Assembly (NCBI GenBank): GCA_004154925.1
Contig: QJNS01000033.1
Coordinates: 354,599 to 418,598, forward strand
Length of the DNA stretch: 64,000 nucleotides
Direction of reading: 5' to 3'
DNA from: Monosporascus cannonballus
Lineage: Eukaryota; Ascomycota; Sordariomycetes; Xylariales
The position numbers and the translations under genes are program-made. The notes under the pieces are model-generated. The model searched no databases and was not told where the DNA came from. It saw only the letters and a list, made by a program, of their open reading frames with translations. Shown here piece by piece: positions 50,915 to 62,035 of the stretch (its first letter is position 1; each line of letters begins with the position of its first letter).

Positions 50915-53900
50915 TAAAGTTTTTGGCAAGTTCTTAGGTGCTTTCGGAATCTGGGTGCTTTTTCTACTTAATTAAGTACTAAATAAGTCCGTTTTGTTTT
51001 CGTATATGGAAATTTTTTTTTATTTCGTATGTTCGTTTATTTTTTATTTCCATATTATTTCGTACCGTATATTTTTTAATTATATTCAATATTAATTCGA
51101 ATAAAACAATATAAAAAATTAAATGGAATTTGATTTTTGGTGAAAGTTTTAATTAGTAATTATTTTTTAAGATTTTCTTGGCGATTTTGTACGAACCGAT
51201 ATATTTGAAATCGAGTTTTTTGTTTGGTCGTTTTATTTAAATATTTTTAATAACGAAAAAAACCATTTTCTTTTTTTCGAAAGTTAATCTTTTTAACTTT
51301 TTTTAATTATAATAATTATTTATTTAATTTCGTACGAATTGTGATTTTAGTTTTATTTTTTAATGTAATTATCGTAATTACTTTAACGTAAAAAGTATTT
51401 TTATATTAATTAAACTATTATTGCGTATTTCTTTGTACATTTTTAGGGTAAAATCAAAATTTGCATTGGCAAATATTATTTTAATATTTTCGTAATAATT
51501 AATATTATAAATTAACGCTATAATTAGCAATTCTTTAATTTACATATTATATTCGTAATTAATATCATATTATAAATAAATTGTTAAGGTTTAGTCTATT
51601 TATTTTATTTATTTATCGGTTTAAAGTTTAAATACGGTAAACAACTAATAAATTAAGCCGATTTATATTATAAGGTCTTATTAAAATTTTTATATAAAAA
51701 TTAATCCTTTATTTAAAATAATATTTATTAATAATTCGTATATGTTGAAAATATATTCAATATAAATATATATTAGTTATTCGGCGTCTGTATTTTTATA
51801 ATATAATAAAAAATAAGAAAATTTCGTAAATCAGTTGACGATTACCAAAATGTTATCGTAATATATTTCCGTTATTAGATTTTTTTAATATAAAGAATTT
51901 GGTAATAAAATTAAATATAATTAAATATTATAGTTATTTTATACCTAATAATAACTGTGATTTTCTATATAATTTATGTCGTCGAGCCTTTGCTGTAATA
52001 TAAATATCATATTACCGTATAATTTTTAGTATTATTAATTTTATTTTAAAAAAAGAATATATACGTTAAAATTATTTTAAGATTTTATGGATTCCTAAAT
52101 ATCTATATAACTGATATTCGTATATTTTTCGTATTAAACCTTTTTAATATTTTTCTAAAATTTATATTTTATCCGTTTTTTGGTTTTCGAAATAATTATT
52201 GTTATATTGCTGGATTTTCTAATATATATTAAAAGGTATTACTCGAATTATCGCAATTTATCGTAAATGTAAATATCCTTTTATAATAATATTAAAAATT
52301 ATATAATTAATTTTGATCAAATCTTCTCTAAGGTTTAAATATTTGCTTAAAATATTTATTCTGTTATTTTTTTAATTTTTTATAGATAATAACGAAATTA
52401 AAATTAATCAATTTTTTCGTATAACGAAATTATTATCTTATAAGTTTCCTAATCGTAAAAATTGTTAAGATTTTGATAATCCGTATAAACTTTAACTTAA
52501 TATACGTTTTCTTTTAGAAAATGCTTAAATTTTCGAAATGCTATAATAATAACTATAAATTCTTTATTTAGGATACCGTAATTAAATTTGGTTTCTTTTA
52601 ATTTATACGAAAAAAATGCAATAAGATGCAATTTGTCTTAATTATTTCGTTATGTAATTATTACGTTTAATGAGTAATCCGAAATATCAGTTTTTAATTT
52701 ACCGTAATAATTTAAATTATATATAATTAGTATTAACTTGTTAATATTTATATTCTTAATATTTTAAATTATTATTTCCGTATTTGGCATTTATTTAAAT
52801 TCTTTTTTTTCGTAAAATTTATTAAAAATATAATTATTTTATTAAAATTTCAAATAAACTTATTGTAATAATTAACGAATTTAAGGAATACTTATATTTT
52901 CTTAACTGTCGTTAATGTTTATTATTTTATAACTGTAGTAATCTTTTTAAAATTTATTTTAATATATTTTAAGGTAATAATATATTTCAGATATTTTATT
53001 TCTTTTATATAAAAATAATTCTTTTCTACATATATAAATAACTTTACGTTTTATAAAATTTAAAAAACCTTATAAACGTATCTTATATATATTCTTTCCG
53101 TTTTTAAGAAAATAAGAATATTATCGAGGTAAAACTTAACAAAAATATCGCAGTACTTTCGTAATATATAATTAATTATTTGCTAAAAAGTTATTAATAC
53201 GTTTTTAAATCTTGTTAATATAACTAAATATTTAAAAATTTTGCATTTCGTTTTAACAGCTATTTTTTATTCGTATCTTTTTTTAATTTTAATAATGTTA
53301 TATTTATTTTTAACATCAAATATATTAAATTATTTAGTTTTATAAAATCGGTTTTTTATTTCCGTAATTAGGGGTAATAATATTCAATCCTTAATAATAA
53401 TATCGTTCAGTTGCCGATAATTAATTACAAATTAAAATTTCATATTTTTCTTTAATACGAAAAATATTAGATATTTTGCTTATAATTTCGAAAATCGAAT
53501 TTATTCTTCTTATAATCGATTTTCTAGATATCCTTTGAAAATACGTAATTCGTTTCCGTTAAAGTTATAAATAAGGTAAAACTTTATTAAAAATCTTTTT
53601 TTTTAAATTATTTTGTAATTTTATTTATTATATTCTAATAATTTCGTATTAAGTTCCTTTTTAAAAAGTTATTCGTATTCATAATATTATAATAACATAT
53701 TAATTAAATTTTCTAATTTCTGGAATTATTATTCTTATTATTTTAAGTCGTTATTTAATTACCTTCATTTCGCTTTAATAATAATAACGATACGTCGTAT
53801 TTTTCTTTAATACCCGTTTTTTTTATATATTTTATTCTTTTAAGTGGCAAAGTTTTTGTCGTATCCTTATATCTATATTTGTTACCATTATCGATCAAAT

Positions 53901-56215
53901 ATTAAAATCTTAGTTTCTTTTTTTTCGTTTATTAATAAAAAGTAAAATAAATTTTATCTAGCCAGTTCCGCCATTAATTAAAATTCCGTACTGGCATATC
54001 CATAATAATTCTAAGATTATATCGTAATTCCTAAATAAAACGATATCAAAATTAATTATTTAATATTATGTTTTAAGAAAAACTTCGAAATAATTAATTT
54101 CGCGTATAATCTTTTCGTTATCGTAAACGAATTCCTGATTTTCGATATTTATTATTATATAAGATTTTAATTTATATTTCTATAATAATTTAAACTTATT
54201 AATTATATTCGGTATAATATAATTCCTGCCCAAAGTTCCGTAATTTATTATTACGGTATATTAATACGTTCCAATTTGTATATCCAAAGTAATAAAGTTA
54301 TTAACGTTTTTTATCGTTGCGTTTAAAACCTTTTTGGGGAATTTCTTTTAATTCCTTTAAGTTTCGTTATTTTGCAACATTTTTATAAGTAACCTTTTTC
54401 TTTTAATTTTTGCTCGAATTTGTCGAACCTTATTTATATTTTGTCGTTTAACGCGTTAAGATGCTATATTCATCGTTATTACCGGCGTATTATTCCTTCG
54501 AATCGTATTAATTACTTTTAATTTTTTTATAATTCTTTTCCTTAGTAAATAAATTGTTCTTTTATAAATACGATTATATCGTATTATACGTTATTTTAGA
54601 TATTATTCTAAAAATCTTATATAAATTAATATATTTCTTTTTTAATAACTTTTTTTGTCTAGGGATTTGCAGTAAATGCTAATTAAAAATAAAAATCCGT
54701 AATAATTTTTTAATAATATTTTTAACTATACGTTAAAATAATTCCTTTTCCGTTTAATAATTATATTATCTATAATAACAAAAGGGGTTTTTTTACGGAC
54801 ATTATTTTCTTTCGGCCTAGCTTTTTATTTCGACCAATTACTGAACATTTCTTGGGGCTATAGTTCGAAACTGTCGATACCATTATTTATCATCCTTGTT
54901 ATCTTCGGTACGATTTGGAAAATCGAATCTCTCATAATACATATAAGTAATTCGTTCGTAAATATGTTATTTCCATTTTTCGTAATCGGGATATTCCCGT
55001 CGTCGACAGTATATAGCATATATTTTGCCGTATTAATTAAAGATTGTAGGACAAACCTTTTTTATATAGTTCTAGTATTTGCGTAATTATTCTTATAATG
55101 CTTTTTGTTATATTCGCAATATTTATTAAATTAGCTTTTTAGTTTTTTGTATTTTTTGTCGGAATTTTTGCCGTAATAGTTCTTATTGGATTTTTTGCTA
55201 TAAACCTAATACGTACTTAGCTTAAATTATGTTAATAATCTTGTTATCGTTTTCTTAATTTTTTCTGAATCAATTTTTTAATATAGAGGTTTAGTTATTT
55301 TATTGTAATCTTTTGAGTTTTTTATATTTGTAAACCTTATATCCTATTTTACCATAATTAAAGCATTTAATCTAGTTCTAATTTTATTTATAGATAACGC
55401 CGAATTCTATACGCCCTAACGCCGTTCCGTAAAAAATAAAAGATACGTTTTGTTTTTTTCCCTAGTTAAACTTATTATATCGCGAACGTAAAATATATTA
55501 TCTTTTTTTTTAAATTATCGGTTAATAATTTTAATTATTTTCGCAATATATCGGTTTAAGGCAATTAAACATTTAATACGCCTAATTTTATTTTTTATAT
55601 TATGTTTTAACTTTTTATAAAATATGTCGATAAGGGCGTCGGTTTCGTTATTTCCGTATTTTGTCTTAGCCGTAAAAAGTTTAAAAATTACGGCATATTT
55701 AGATATAAGTTTTTTTATTTAAATTACAAAACTTAATAGGTTGTAAATCGTTTTTTATCCGGATTACCGAAATCTTCGCGCACTTTATTTTCGAAATTAA
55801 TATAAAGTAAAAATATTTCGTTAATAAAGTTTTTCTTATTTAATTCTTTTAGTTTTAGAAAACTTTTTATAATGGGCTTAAATTAATTCATCGTATTTTT
55901 TGTTAGGTATGCTTTTATTGCTAAGATCATATTCGCTAGGTTACTAAGATTTAAAAAACGAAAATAAATTCGTATCTAAGTTAAAAAGGTTTAAGGGTTG
56001 CTTTTCTTATCGTATAGTTCTGGTTTTTTGGATTTTATACGGGCGAAAAAAGTTTGGGTAAGTAACGTAGCCCTAAATTATCGAACTTTTTTTTCCAGTT
56101 CCCGAATTCGAGTCAAAAGTTACTGAATAAGAGTTCCCTAAGCGTTAGTCGACATTTTAATAATGTTAAATATTACTTAAAGTTTAACGGTATTACTGAA
56201 TAAAAGTTTGTAACG

Positions 56216-56591
56216 TATAACGAATTATGCGGTTTAACTAATTATTAAACCTTAAATTAACGGGTTTATATTAATAGGAATATTGTAGAAATTTGAGCAA
56301 TAAATACAGTAACGTATTACGTTTCGTAATACCAAAAATAACTTGGGTAATAATGTTATATTATAAGCTAAAATTATTTAAACTATGGAAATAAAGAATG
56401 TATATATCCTCTTTTTCCTTGGCTTAATTACTTATGATCATACGGCTAGTAATGATTATGATCGCTGGTGATCCATTTTAATCACTTCTGATTACTGGCT
56501 TGGCAGTGATCACCGTTACGTGACCTATGAGGTGGCCCGTATAATCCTTGTTTGACCGTTTCTTGAGGCCGGAGCTTGTTGGGTCGTAACA
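56216..56591 (-). repeat. Right (5') LTR of element F
   Basis: Starts TATAACGAATTATGCGG and ends CGTAACA. It is the same length as the left copy. Confidence 0.88.
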
Positions 56592-56639
56592 CGATATTAT
56601 TCAGAGTTTAACGGTATTATTAAATAAAAGCTTATAACG

Positions 56640-57084
56640 TATAATAGGTAAAAGGTTTAACCAATTATTAAATCTTAGTTATACGGGTTTATATTAATAG
56701 AAATATTATAAGAAACTAAGCAATAAATATAATAACGTATTACGTCTCGTAATACTAAGAGTACTTTAGGTAACGAATTATTATATTATAAATAATTAAT
56801 ATTGATAAATATTATAAACTAAAGTTATTTAAATTATAGAGCTAATAAGTGTAAATAATTTCGTTCCAACTTAAAATATCTTTGATTGGCTTAAAGGTAT
56901 TTAGTTAATTAAGTATTTTTAAACCCCCTTAAACCCTTCGTAATTCGACTGGCTTAACATCCTTAAGTTAGTAGTAGCGTTTGAGCCTATTAAGCCGGTT
57001 ACGTGACCTTTTGGCGTAGGTCGGGGCTGTCTTTCTCTGAGGGCCCGACCGTCCGTGGAGGGCCAAGACCGTTTGGTCATAACA
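56640..57084 (-). repeat. Right (5') LTR of element D
   Basis: Starts TATAATAGGTAAAAG and ends TCATAACA. It has the same length as the left copy, and the outer end is unmutated with many GC-rich blocks (57000-57084). Confidence 0.88.
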
Positions 57085-57400
57085 ATAATAAAGATATAAT
57101 ACTAATATTTTGATAAGTTATTAAAAAATGGGAAAAGTTCAATTAATCGAAACGCTTACATTTTTATCTATTTTGTTTACGGAATTATATCTAAATAAAC
57201 ATATCTTTTCGATCTTAACAATTTGCTATACAATTTGTATAAAAAAATGTTAATGTTTAATTTTCGTAATTTCATTCTTAATTTAATCGGTATAAATATT
57301 AATATTATATAATAAAACTTTATACATTATATTATCTAAAGGCCTTAATTATTATTCCGTTAGTCGTTTTATCACATCTATTTTTGTTAATTAATTATAA

Positions 57401-57475
57401 ATATACAATTTTGGTGATTTTGTATAGGAAATGGCGGCGCGTTGAGGGGGTGGAGCGCGGATGGGGGGGTCATCT
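57401..57475 (-). repeat. Right terminal inverted repeat
   Basis: Reverse complement of 36001-36075 with a few C/T differences. It is followed by the TA duplication at 57476. Confidence 0.88.
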
Positions 57476-57703
57476 TATACACAGAAAATTATTACACGAT
57501 ATAATTTGCACGATAGATGCTATACCCAGTATCTTCGAACACGATAACTGATTCATGGTTCTCGCGGTTAGGATAGATTTTACCTCAGTCCCGTACAGCC
57601 TCACTTTAAAGCTGAGTGCGTGGTTGCCGACAAGCTTCGACCCTGATGAACCCTATGCCCGCTGGCTGGTTCTGCAGGGTGGAGATGTTAAGCTTTGCGC
57701 GGC

Positions 57704-57768
57704 AAACCTTAAAGATAAACCTTGAGGGTAAACCTTGAGGGTAAACCTTAAGGGTGAACCTTAAGTGC
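57704..57768 (+). repeat. 13-bp tandem repeat, five units
   Basis: Five units of AAACCTTGAGGGT type. The second and third are identical, while the first, fourth and fifth have one to four changes each. Confidence 0.8.
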
Positions 57769-58264
57769 GCAGCTGAAGCTAATAAGATATACTTGTATGA
57801 TTTTATGCTGATTAAATGCTTTCTATTGTCCACCTGGTTCCAAGCGAGAAAACTATACTGTTGCAATTATAGGTATTAGTTTCGAACTAAACCCTTCGGC
57901 TTAGTAATTAAAAGACTCGACAGAAGTTTGTCTATCTGGCTGCAAGACCCACATGATTAATAAAATGCGGTATTTTCTCCCTCCAACCTTTGATATAACA
58001 ATTCAAAAGACGGTAGTGCGGCCCATCATGCAAGCACATGGCAACCATAGGGCTATGCAATCCACTTTGCTCTCGTATCTGCACGTTACCTCAGATTGCA
58101 CCTTGTAGATCATCGTAGTAGGGAGACGTCTTATGACCTGCATTTATCTTTAATCCTAAAACCATACAGCATATTGCTCTTGAAAGACGCGTAAGCTGTA
58201 TTAATTAAACGGTTATTTCTGTTGCTCAGGCTTTTTATCCATAAATATATAGAATAAGTTAATC

Positions 58265-58811
58265 CATATGGAACATTCCATATGCACTAACCCTATGAAT
58301 TAACCATATTCCATACTAGACACCCTTATTGCATAAGTATGAAATAATAGATTATTTCTGAAGAATACTATTTCCGCTACTGGAACCTATTTCCGGGGTA
58401 CCTAAACCAGGGTTTTCAGCGGGTTCTTGTGTCACACTTACTAAGGAGCAGATACACAGCTCTTGAAGGTATATTGACTTGTAGGAAGCTAGGAAGCGTT
58501 GATCCAACTTGTTGTGGGTGATCCACTGATACAGGGCTCTTGGGCTCCGATATTACTGCTCAACAGAAAAGAGGGGGCCCTTTCCACGACATCTTGCTTG
58601 ATCCATCAGCGTCATCAGCAACGAACACTTCGCCAAGAACAGCAAAATGACTATAGAAGTACTGGAATGGTGAGCCTCTACGCCTGATTCCCTACGATAC
58701 TGACAAGTGATGTATGACGTTATTATTTCTTATTCCATACGTATGGAATAATCTTCGATACGACTTGAATTCCATAATCCATACCTAAACAGTTCCATAT
58801 GTAATATGGAA
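58265..58811. repeat. Cluster of TATGGAA palindromes
   Basis: Three inverted pairs of the same motif. At 58265-58284 CATATGGAA-CA-TTCCATATG. At 58731-58750 a perfect 20-bp palindrome with halves TATTCCATAC and GTATGGAATA. At 58793-58811 TTCCATAT-GTA-ATATGGAA. Single TCCATA copies lie between and beside them, grouped in two clusters about 450 bp apart. Confidence 0.6.
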
Positions 58812-59747
58812 GATGGATAGAAAGCCTGCTGTTGTTGATCACATGTCTACAAGAATGTTTTCTGGCCTAGAAATGGACACCACTTCAGTCGTTGATGAAG
58901 TCTGCCAGTTTTATGCGTCTGAGATAACTAGCTACTTTATGTCTAACTTTACAAGTCTCGAAATGGCGACTACTCGGTGGGCTGAGTTGACCTGGGACCA
59001 TAGGCCGTTCATGTGCAATCATTAGTTTTCGAGAGCTCAAGTCGAGAACCTCACAGGCTCACTCGCTGCAGCAAGGTTAGGTGCGTCACCAAATCGACCA
59101 TGCGCATTGTGTTGGCGTACTCCGTCGTCCGTGCCTCTTACAAACCTACCGCCTTGCTGCATCTAGCGCCCCCATAGCGCTCCTGCAGGCATATCTTTGG
59201 CACGGTGGCGGTAGGAATACGGCGATCCCCTTTGCGAGAACTGCTGCTTCAGCCCTACATCGTGACGCGACTCTCAACCCCCGGCCCAATTTCGTCAACG
59301 CATCCTCAACGTGTGAACTTTCTAGCTTCAAACTCAGCTCCAACTAGCTCAATCACACAGCAAGCCGAACAGAAACCCATCTAGTTGATCTTGATCGATA
59401 GCTCTACACCCTAGGAGGCATTCTGTTGCGGGCCGAGTCGCGCATCCTAGTGTATTTGCTCCTGCTATTCTTTTTGAACCGTAGGGAGATGCGCAGCCGT
59501 CTGACCAATTAATCGCCATCGATGATTGTACACCTGGCAAGCGACTTTACCATAATGAAACGGCCCCAACTGAGGATATTGATAGCCAAGTAGGCGATTA
59601 CGAAAAGTACCCTAGAGCTAAGAGAGAAAGAGTAGAAAAAGGGGAAAGGAGAAGTTGACCAAGCATCCTTCAGCTCTCGGTGAGTCTCTGGGCTGGTGTT
59701 GATTGGTTAATCCAGAGCGTAAGCCCAGACCCCAACGGGCTCAGCCG

Positions 59748-60924
59748 TCACATCGCATAGGAATTCCGAGGCGCTTGTTGTGGTGACCTGCAATCCTCAA
59801 GTCCAAGTTTTCCCAAGATCTGGTCCATTACCTTGTTGTTTTCGGATTTATTGTCGCCCATATTTTCTGTAAATGCCCTTGCCTCAGCTGCCAGCTCTGC
59901 AAGCTTTTGCTTACAACGCTCGAATGAGCCAGTTGACGTAATATACCCAATTGCAAGCAATTTGACATTGATGTCAGTTGTTCTCTGTTTCAGGATGCTA
60001 GATAGCTGGGTATTTGCCGGATTTGAGTGGATGCTATGGATAATAGGGAAGGAAAATTTGCCTTCCGTCAGGTCTTCGCCGAAACCCTTGTTTTCGGTGT
60101 ACGATTCACTCTGCAGGTTGAGATAATCGTCCCGAATCTGGAAGATGACTCCTAGCATGTTGACTAGGGGAATATAGTCTCTGTTAAAAATCCGGCGACG
60201 TCAGCCTTTTGAGTTGATCTCGTCTCTGCAACCACTTACCGGCCAGATTCGCTCACTAATTGCATCAGCTTGACAGCCAGCCTGAAGAGCCCCCCTGTTT
60301 TATTGGAGACCATGGCGAAATACTCTTCCTCTGTCGGACAGTTGGAGGTTTCTCTCCAGTAGATGTCCATGCCCTGGCCGCGATGCAGGTTCAGCAATTC
60401 CTCGGTGAAGATTTCAAACGCGCGCGGGTTTCCCAATTTGGGAAGCTCCTGCTGAGCCAGAAAGAATGCGTAGTTTGCGGCGTTGATCGTTTGGGCAATT
60501 CCGAAGATGCTGTGTGACACCGGTGACCCACGTCGGAGTTTGGAGGAATCTTGGATGTCGTCAATCCTAGGGATGGGAGTCAGCAATCGCAACTGGATGC
60601 CTTCCGACACCAACATACAGGAGGGATGCATTGTGTAGTAGCATAACGATGCACTTGATGACGTCCAGTTTTTCTTCGGGAATCCGGAGCCACTGGTTGA
60701 AAGCAGACATCATCCCTCCCCTAAGATCTTTTCCTGGGAGACCAAGAAGATAGTTTAGCGGAGCGCGGATTATCTTAGAAATATCCCATATTAGAAAATT
60801 GATCCCATGACCTAGTATCGTTGAAAGGAGAGTTTAGTGCAAAGAACAGACTTACATTTTCATGTTGAGCACAAAGCATCGAATCCGTCAGTGTTCCTTG
60901 ACCTGTTGAATGTACTGTTTCCAT
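59748..60924 (-). CDS. Geranylgeranyl diphosphate synthase (PaxG/LtmG type)
   Basis: The gene is complete, with four exons: 60924-60856, 60773-60619, 60566-60240 and 60180-59748. The introns are 82, 52 and 59 nt with donors GTAAGT, GTATGT and GTAAGT, and the 52-nt one has a CTGAC branch site. The product has 327 residues. It makes C20 GGPP from FPP and IPP. The first Asp-rich motif DDIQD is at 77-81, followed by SSKLRRG. The stretch [11 protein letters not shown] follows in the middle, and the second motif RDDYLN is at 200-205, followed by [18 protein letters not shown]. These are the hallmarks of fungal all-trans GGPP synthases. The N-terminus, [12 protein letters not shown], was chosen because the first exon joins in phase to [16 protein letters not shown]. 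No peroxisomal SKL-type end is seen (it ends NSYAM). A secondary-metabolism paralogue is likely, given the flavin epoxidase nearby. Confidence 0.93.
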
Positions 60925-61104
60925 GGTTGACAATTCGTGCGAACAAAATGGGGATAATGGTGGAGGGATTGTGTGGACTTTAGTAACAGGAACTTTGTCT
61001 AAGAGAAACTATTCGCAATAAATGCCTGATTGTCCTTCTGATGTAATATTACCAAGGGTTGATCTCCCTTTTCAAACCGACCCTGCGAGAACTTTCTGGG
61101 CTCC

Positions 61105-61111
61105 CTATATA
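61105..61111 (-). promoter_or_regulatory. TATA-like box upstream of the GGPP synthase gene
   Basis: TATATAG on the minus strand, about 185 bp upstream of the GGPPS start codon, in GC-normal DNA. Confidence 0.35.
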
Positions 61112-61146
61112 ACCTTGTAGTCAATTATTTCCAAGTCTGGAAGCTC

Positions 61147-61330
61147 GAGTTTTTTAGTTAACCAATTAGTAACTAACTAAAAACTCAAAAACTCAACCCA
61201 CCTACATAGACTGAGTTTGAGTTTTGAAGTTTATAAGTTTTGAGTTACTGAAATCGATAACTCAAGCTAACTTAAAAAAAAACTCAAAAACCCAAAACTT
61301 AATTAGTTTAGTTTGGTTTACAAACCCTGT
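61147..61330. repeat. Inverted ACTCAAA-rich low-complexity block
   Basis: GAGTTTTTTAGTTA (61147-61160) can pair with TAACTAACTAAAAACTC (61170-61186). A second pair is formed by aaaaactcaa and tgagtttgagtttt further right. The block is built from repeated ACTCAAAA and its complement. Confidence 0.6.
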
Positions 61331-62035
61331 ATAACGGACATAGCCAAAATCGAACACCATCATCTGTTCCGGGTGGTTGTCACCCAGTAATATCAAGGAC
61401 TACGTCGGGCTTAACAGCAGAATGGAGCAAAGATAGGTGATGGATTATAGTGATAGCTTTCGTTGACCAACAGGTCGTCTCCCATCCTCCAATACCGGCC
61501 CAGGATGTAACGATGGAAGTGGACGGTGTCACACGCAGCTGGAACACGGTATAGAATAGTCGATTTTTATACCCACGGCCGCTCCACTTTCCCCCGGCCC
61601 CCTCCCCAGTAAGCGAAGCTAATGCTGGGCACTGCGAACCAGGCATGCGTTAGGTGTGCTCAGTCCCATGTGAATGAAAGGACGGGAGCAGTGGGGATTA
61701 ACTCAATTCACTCACGCCTCCGGTGGAACCGTACGAGCTTGTGCAACCCATGGCTCAACTAAATCGACCCGCCAGATTGAATTGATCGCCACCCTGGAGG
61801 GTTGACTAGCCTGAGTATAGGCAACTCATCATTCTGGGTACTAATCAGTTGCTTTAGCTGGCTCTATTTAAGATCCTCTGTCCTCCTACTCATGGCTACC
61901 TAGGTGGAGAGGAAAGCCCAAAGGACTAGGACAATAACTTGTACCTGCCTATCTGATAGTCTATCTGGCGTGATTATCAAACAAGGCCATTTCTATCTGA
62001 CATACACCCAAAGTTAGAAACGCCGGTAACAAAGG

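Larger units (their letters stand above)
49833..56591 (-). mobile_element. Ty3/gypsy LTR retrotransposon F, nested in D
   Basis: 6759 bp with 376-bp LTRs and a perfect duplication cgata (49828-49832, 56592-56596). pol is on the minus strand, with the integrase region near 51830-51930 matching element C. The antisense accessory gene is near the left LTR. It is the second of two gypsy elements that inserted into D. Confidence 0.9.
36479..57084 (-). mobile_element. Ty3/gypsy LTR retrotransposon D, carrying nested elements E and F
   Basis: LTRs of 445 bp at each end and a perfect duplication ataat (36474-36478, 57085-57089). The interior lies in three pieces: 36924-40462, 47299-49832 and 56592-56639. 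Elements E and F separate the pieces, and each insertion is marked by its own duplication. The net length is about 7.0 kb. The pieces align in order with element C, for example the integrase-coding stretch at 38510-38620 with 22975-23080. gag-pol reads on the minus strand. Confidence 0.9.
36001..57475. mobile_element. Short TIR element (Fot1/pogo-type ends) expanded by nested gypsy elements
   Basis: The ends are an inverted repeat of about 75 bp starting AGATGACCCCCCCATCCGCG. TA duplications flank it (35999-36000, 57476-57477). Subtracting gypsy D and its duplication leaves only about 860 bp, too short for a transposase gene, and none is seen in 36076-36478 or 57090-57400. It is therefore probably a non-autonomous relative of the element at 17273-19168, or an internally deleted copy. 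It separates the monooxygenase gene from the GGPP synthase gene. Confidence 0.82.
57478..59747. other. Host intergenic DNA with repeats and weak coding remnants
   Basis: This stretch has normal base composition and no RIP. Short plus-strand frames occur at 58499-58687 and 58813-59025 (MDRKPAVVDHMSTRMFSGLE...). Overlapping frames on both strands occupy 59081-59540. A former frame at 59430-59660 (+) has a protein-like composition with one internal stop (SVAGRVAHPSVFAPAILFEP, then after the stop TEDIDSQVGDYEKYPRAK). None matches a family I recognise. These may be decayed genes of the original cluster or old transposon pieces. It also holds a 13-bp tandem repeat and a set of palindromes listed separately. 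Confidence 0.5.
60925..62035. other. Divergent intergenic region between GGPPS and the 472-residue gene
   Basis: This 1.1-kb region separates two genes transcribed away from each other and so holds both promoters. It contains a TATA-like box for GGPPS, a hairpin-forming AT repeat, a minus-strand TATAAAAA (about 61563-61570) and a plus-strand TATTTAAG near 61866. The 88-codon minus-strand frame at 61380-61646 has no recognisable features and is probably chance. Confidence 0.5.

Noticed and set aside
35936..57780. Similar gcagctgaagcta words at 35940 and 57770 as possible larger target repeats
   Set aside because: The similarity is only about 20 bp and lies 60 bp and 290 bp from the TIR ends. 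The true target duplication is TA at the TIRs.
60236..60631. 131-codon minus-strand frame starting MHPSCMLV as the GGPPS start
   Set aside because: It reads through the 52-nt intron. Splicing at GTATGT/CCCTAG restores [10 protein letters not shown] and joins an upstream exon with clear GGPPS sequence.
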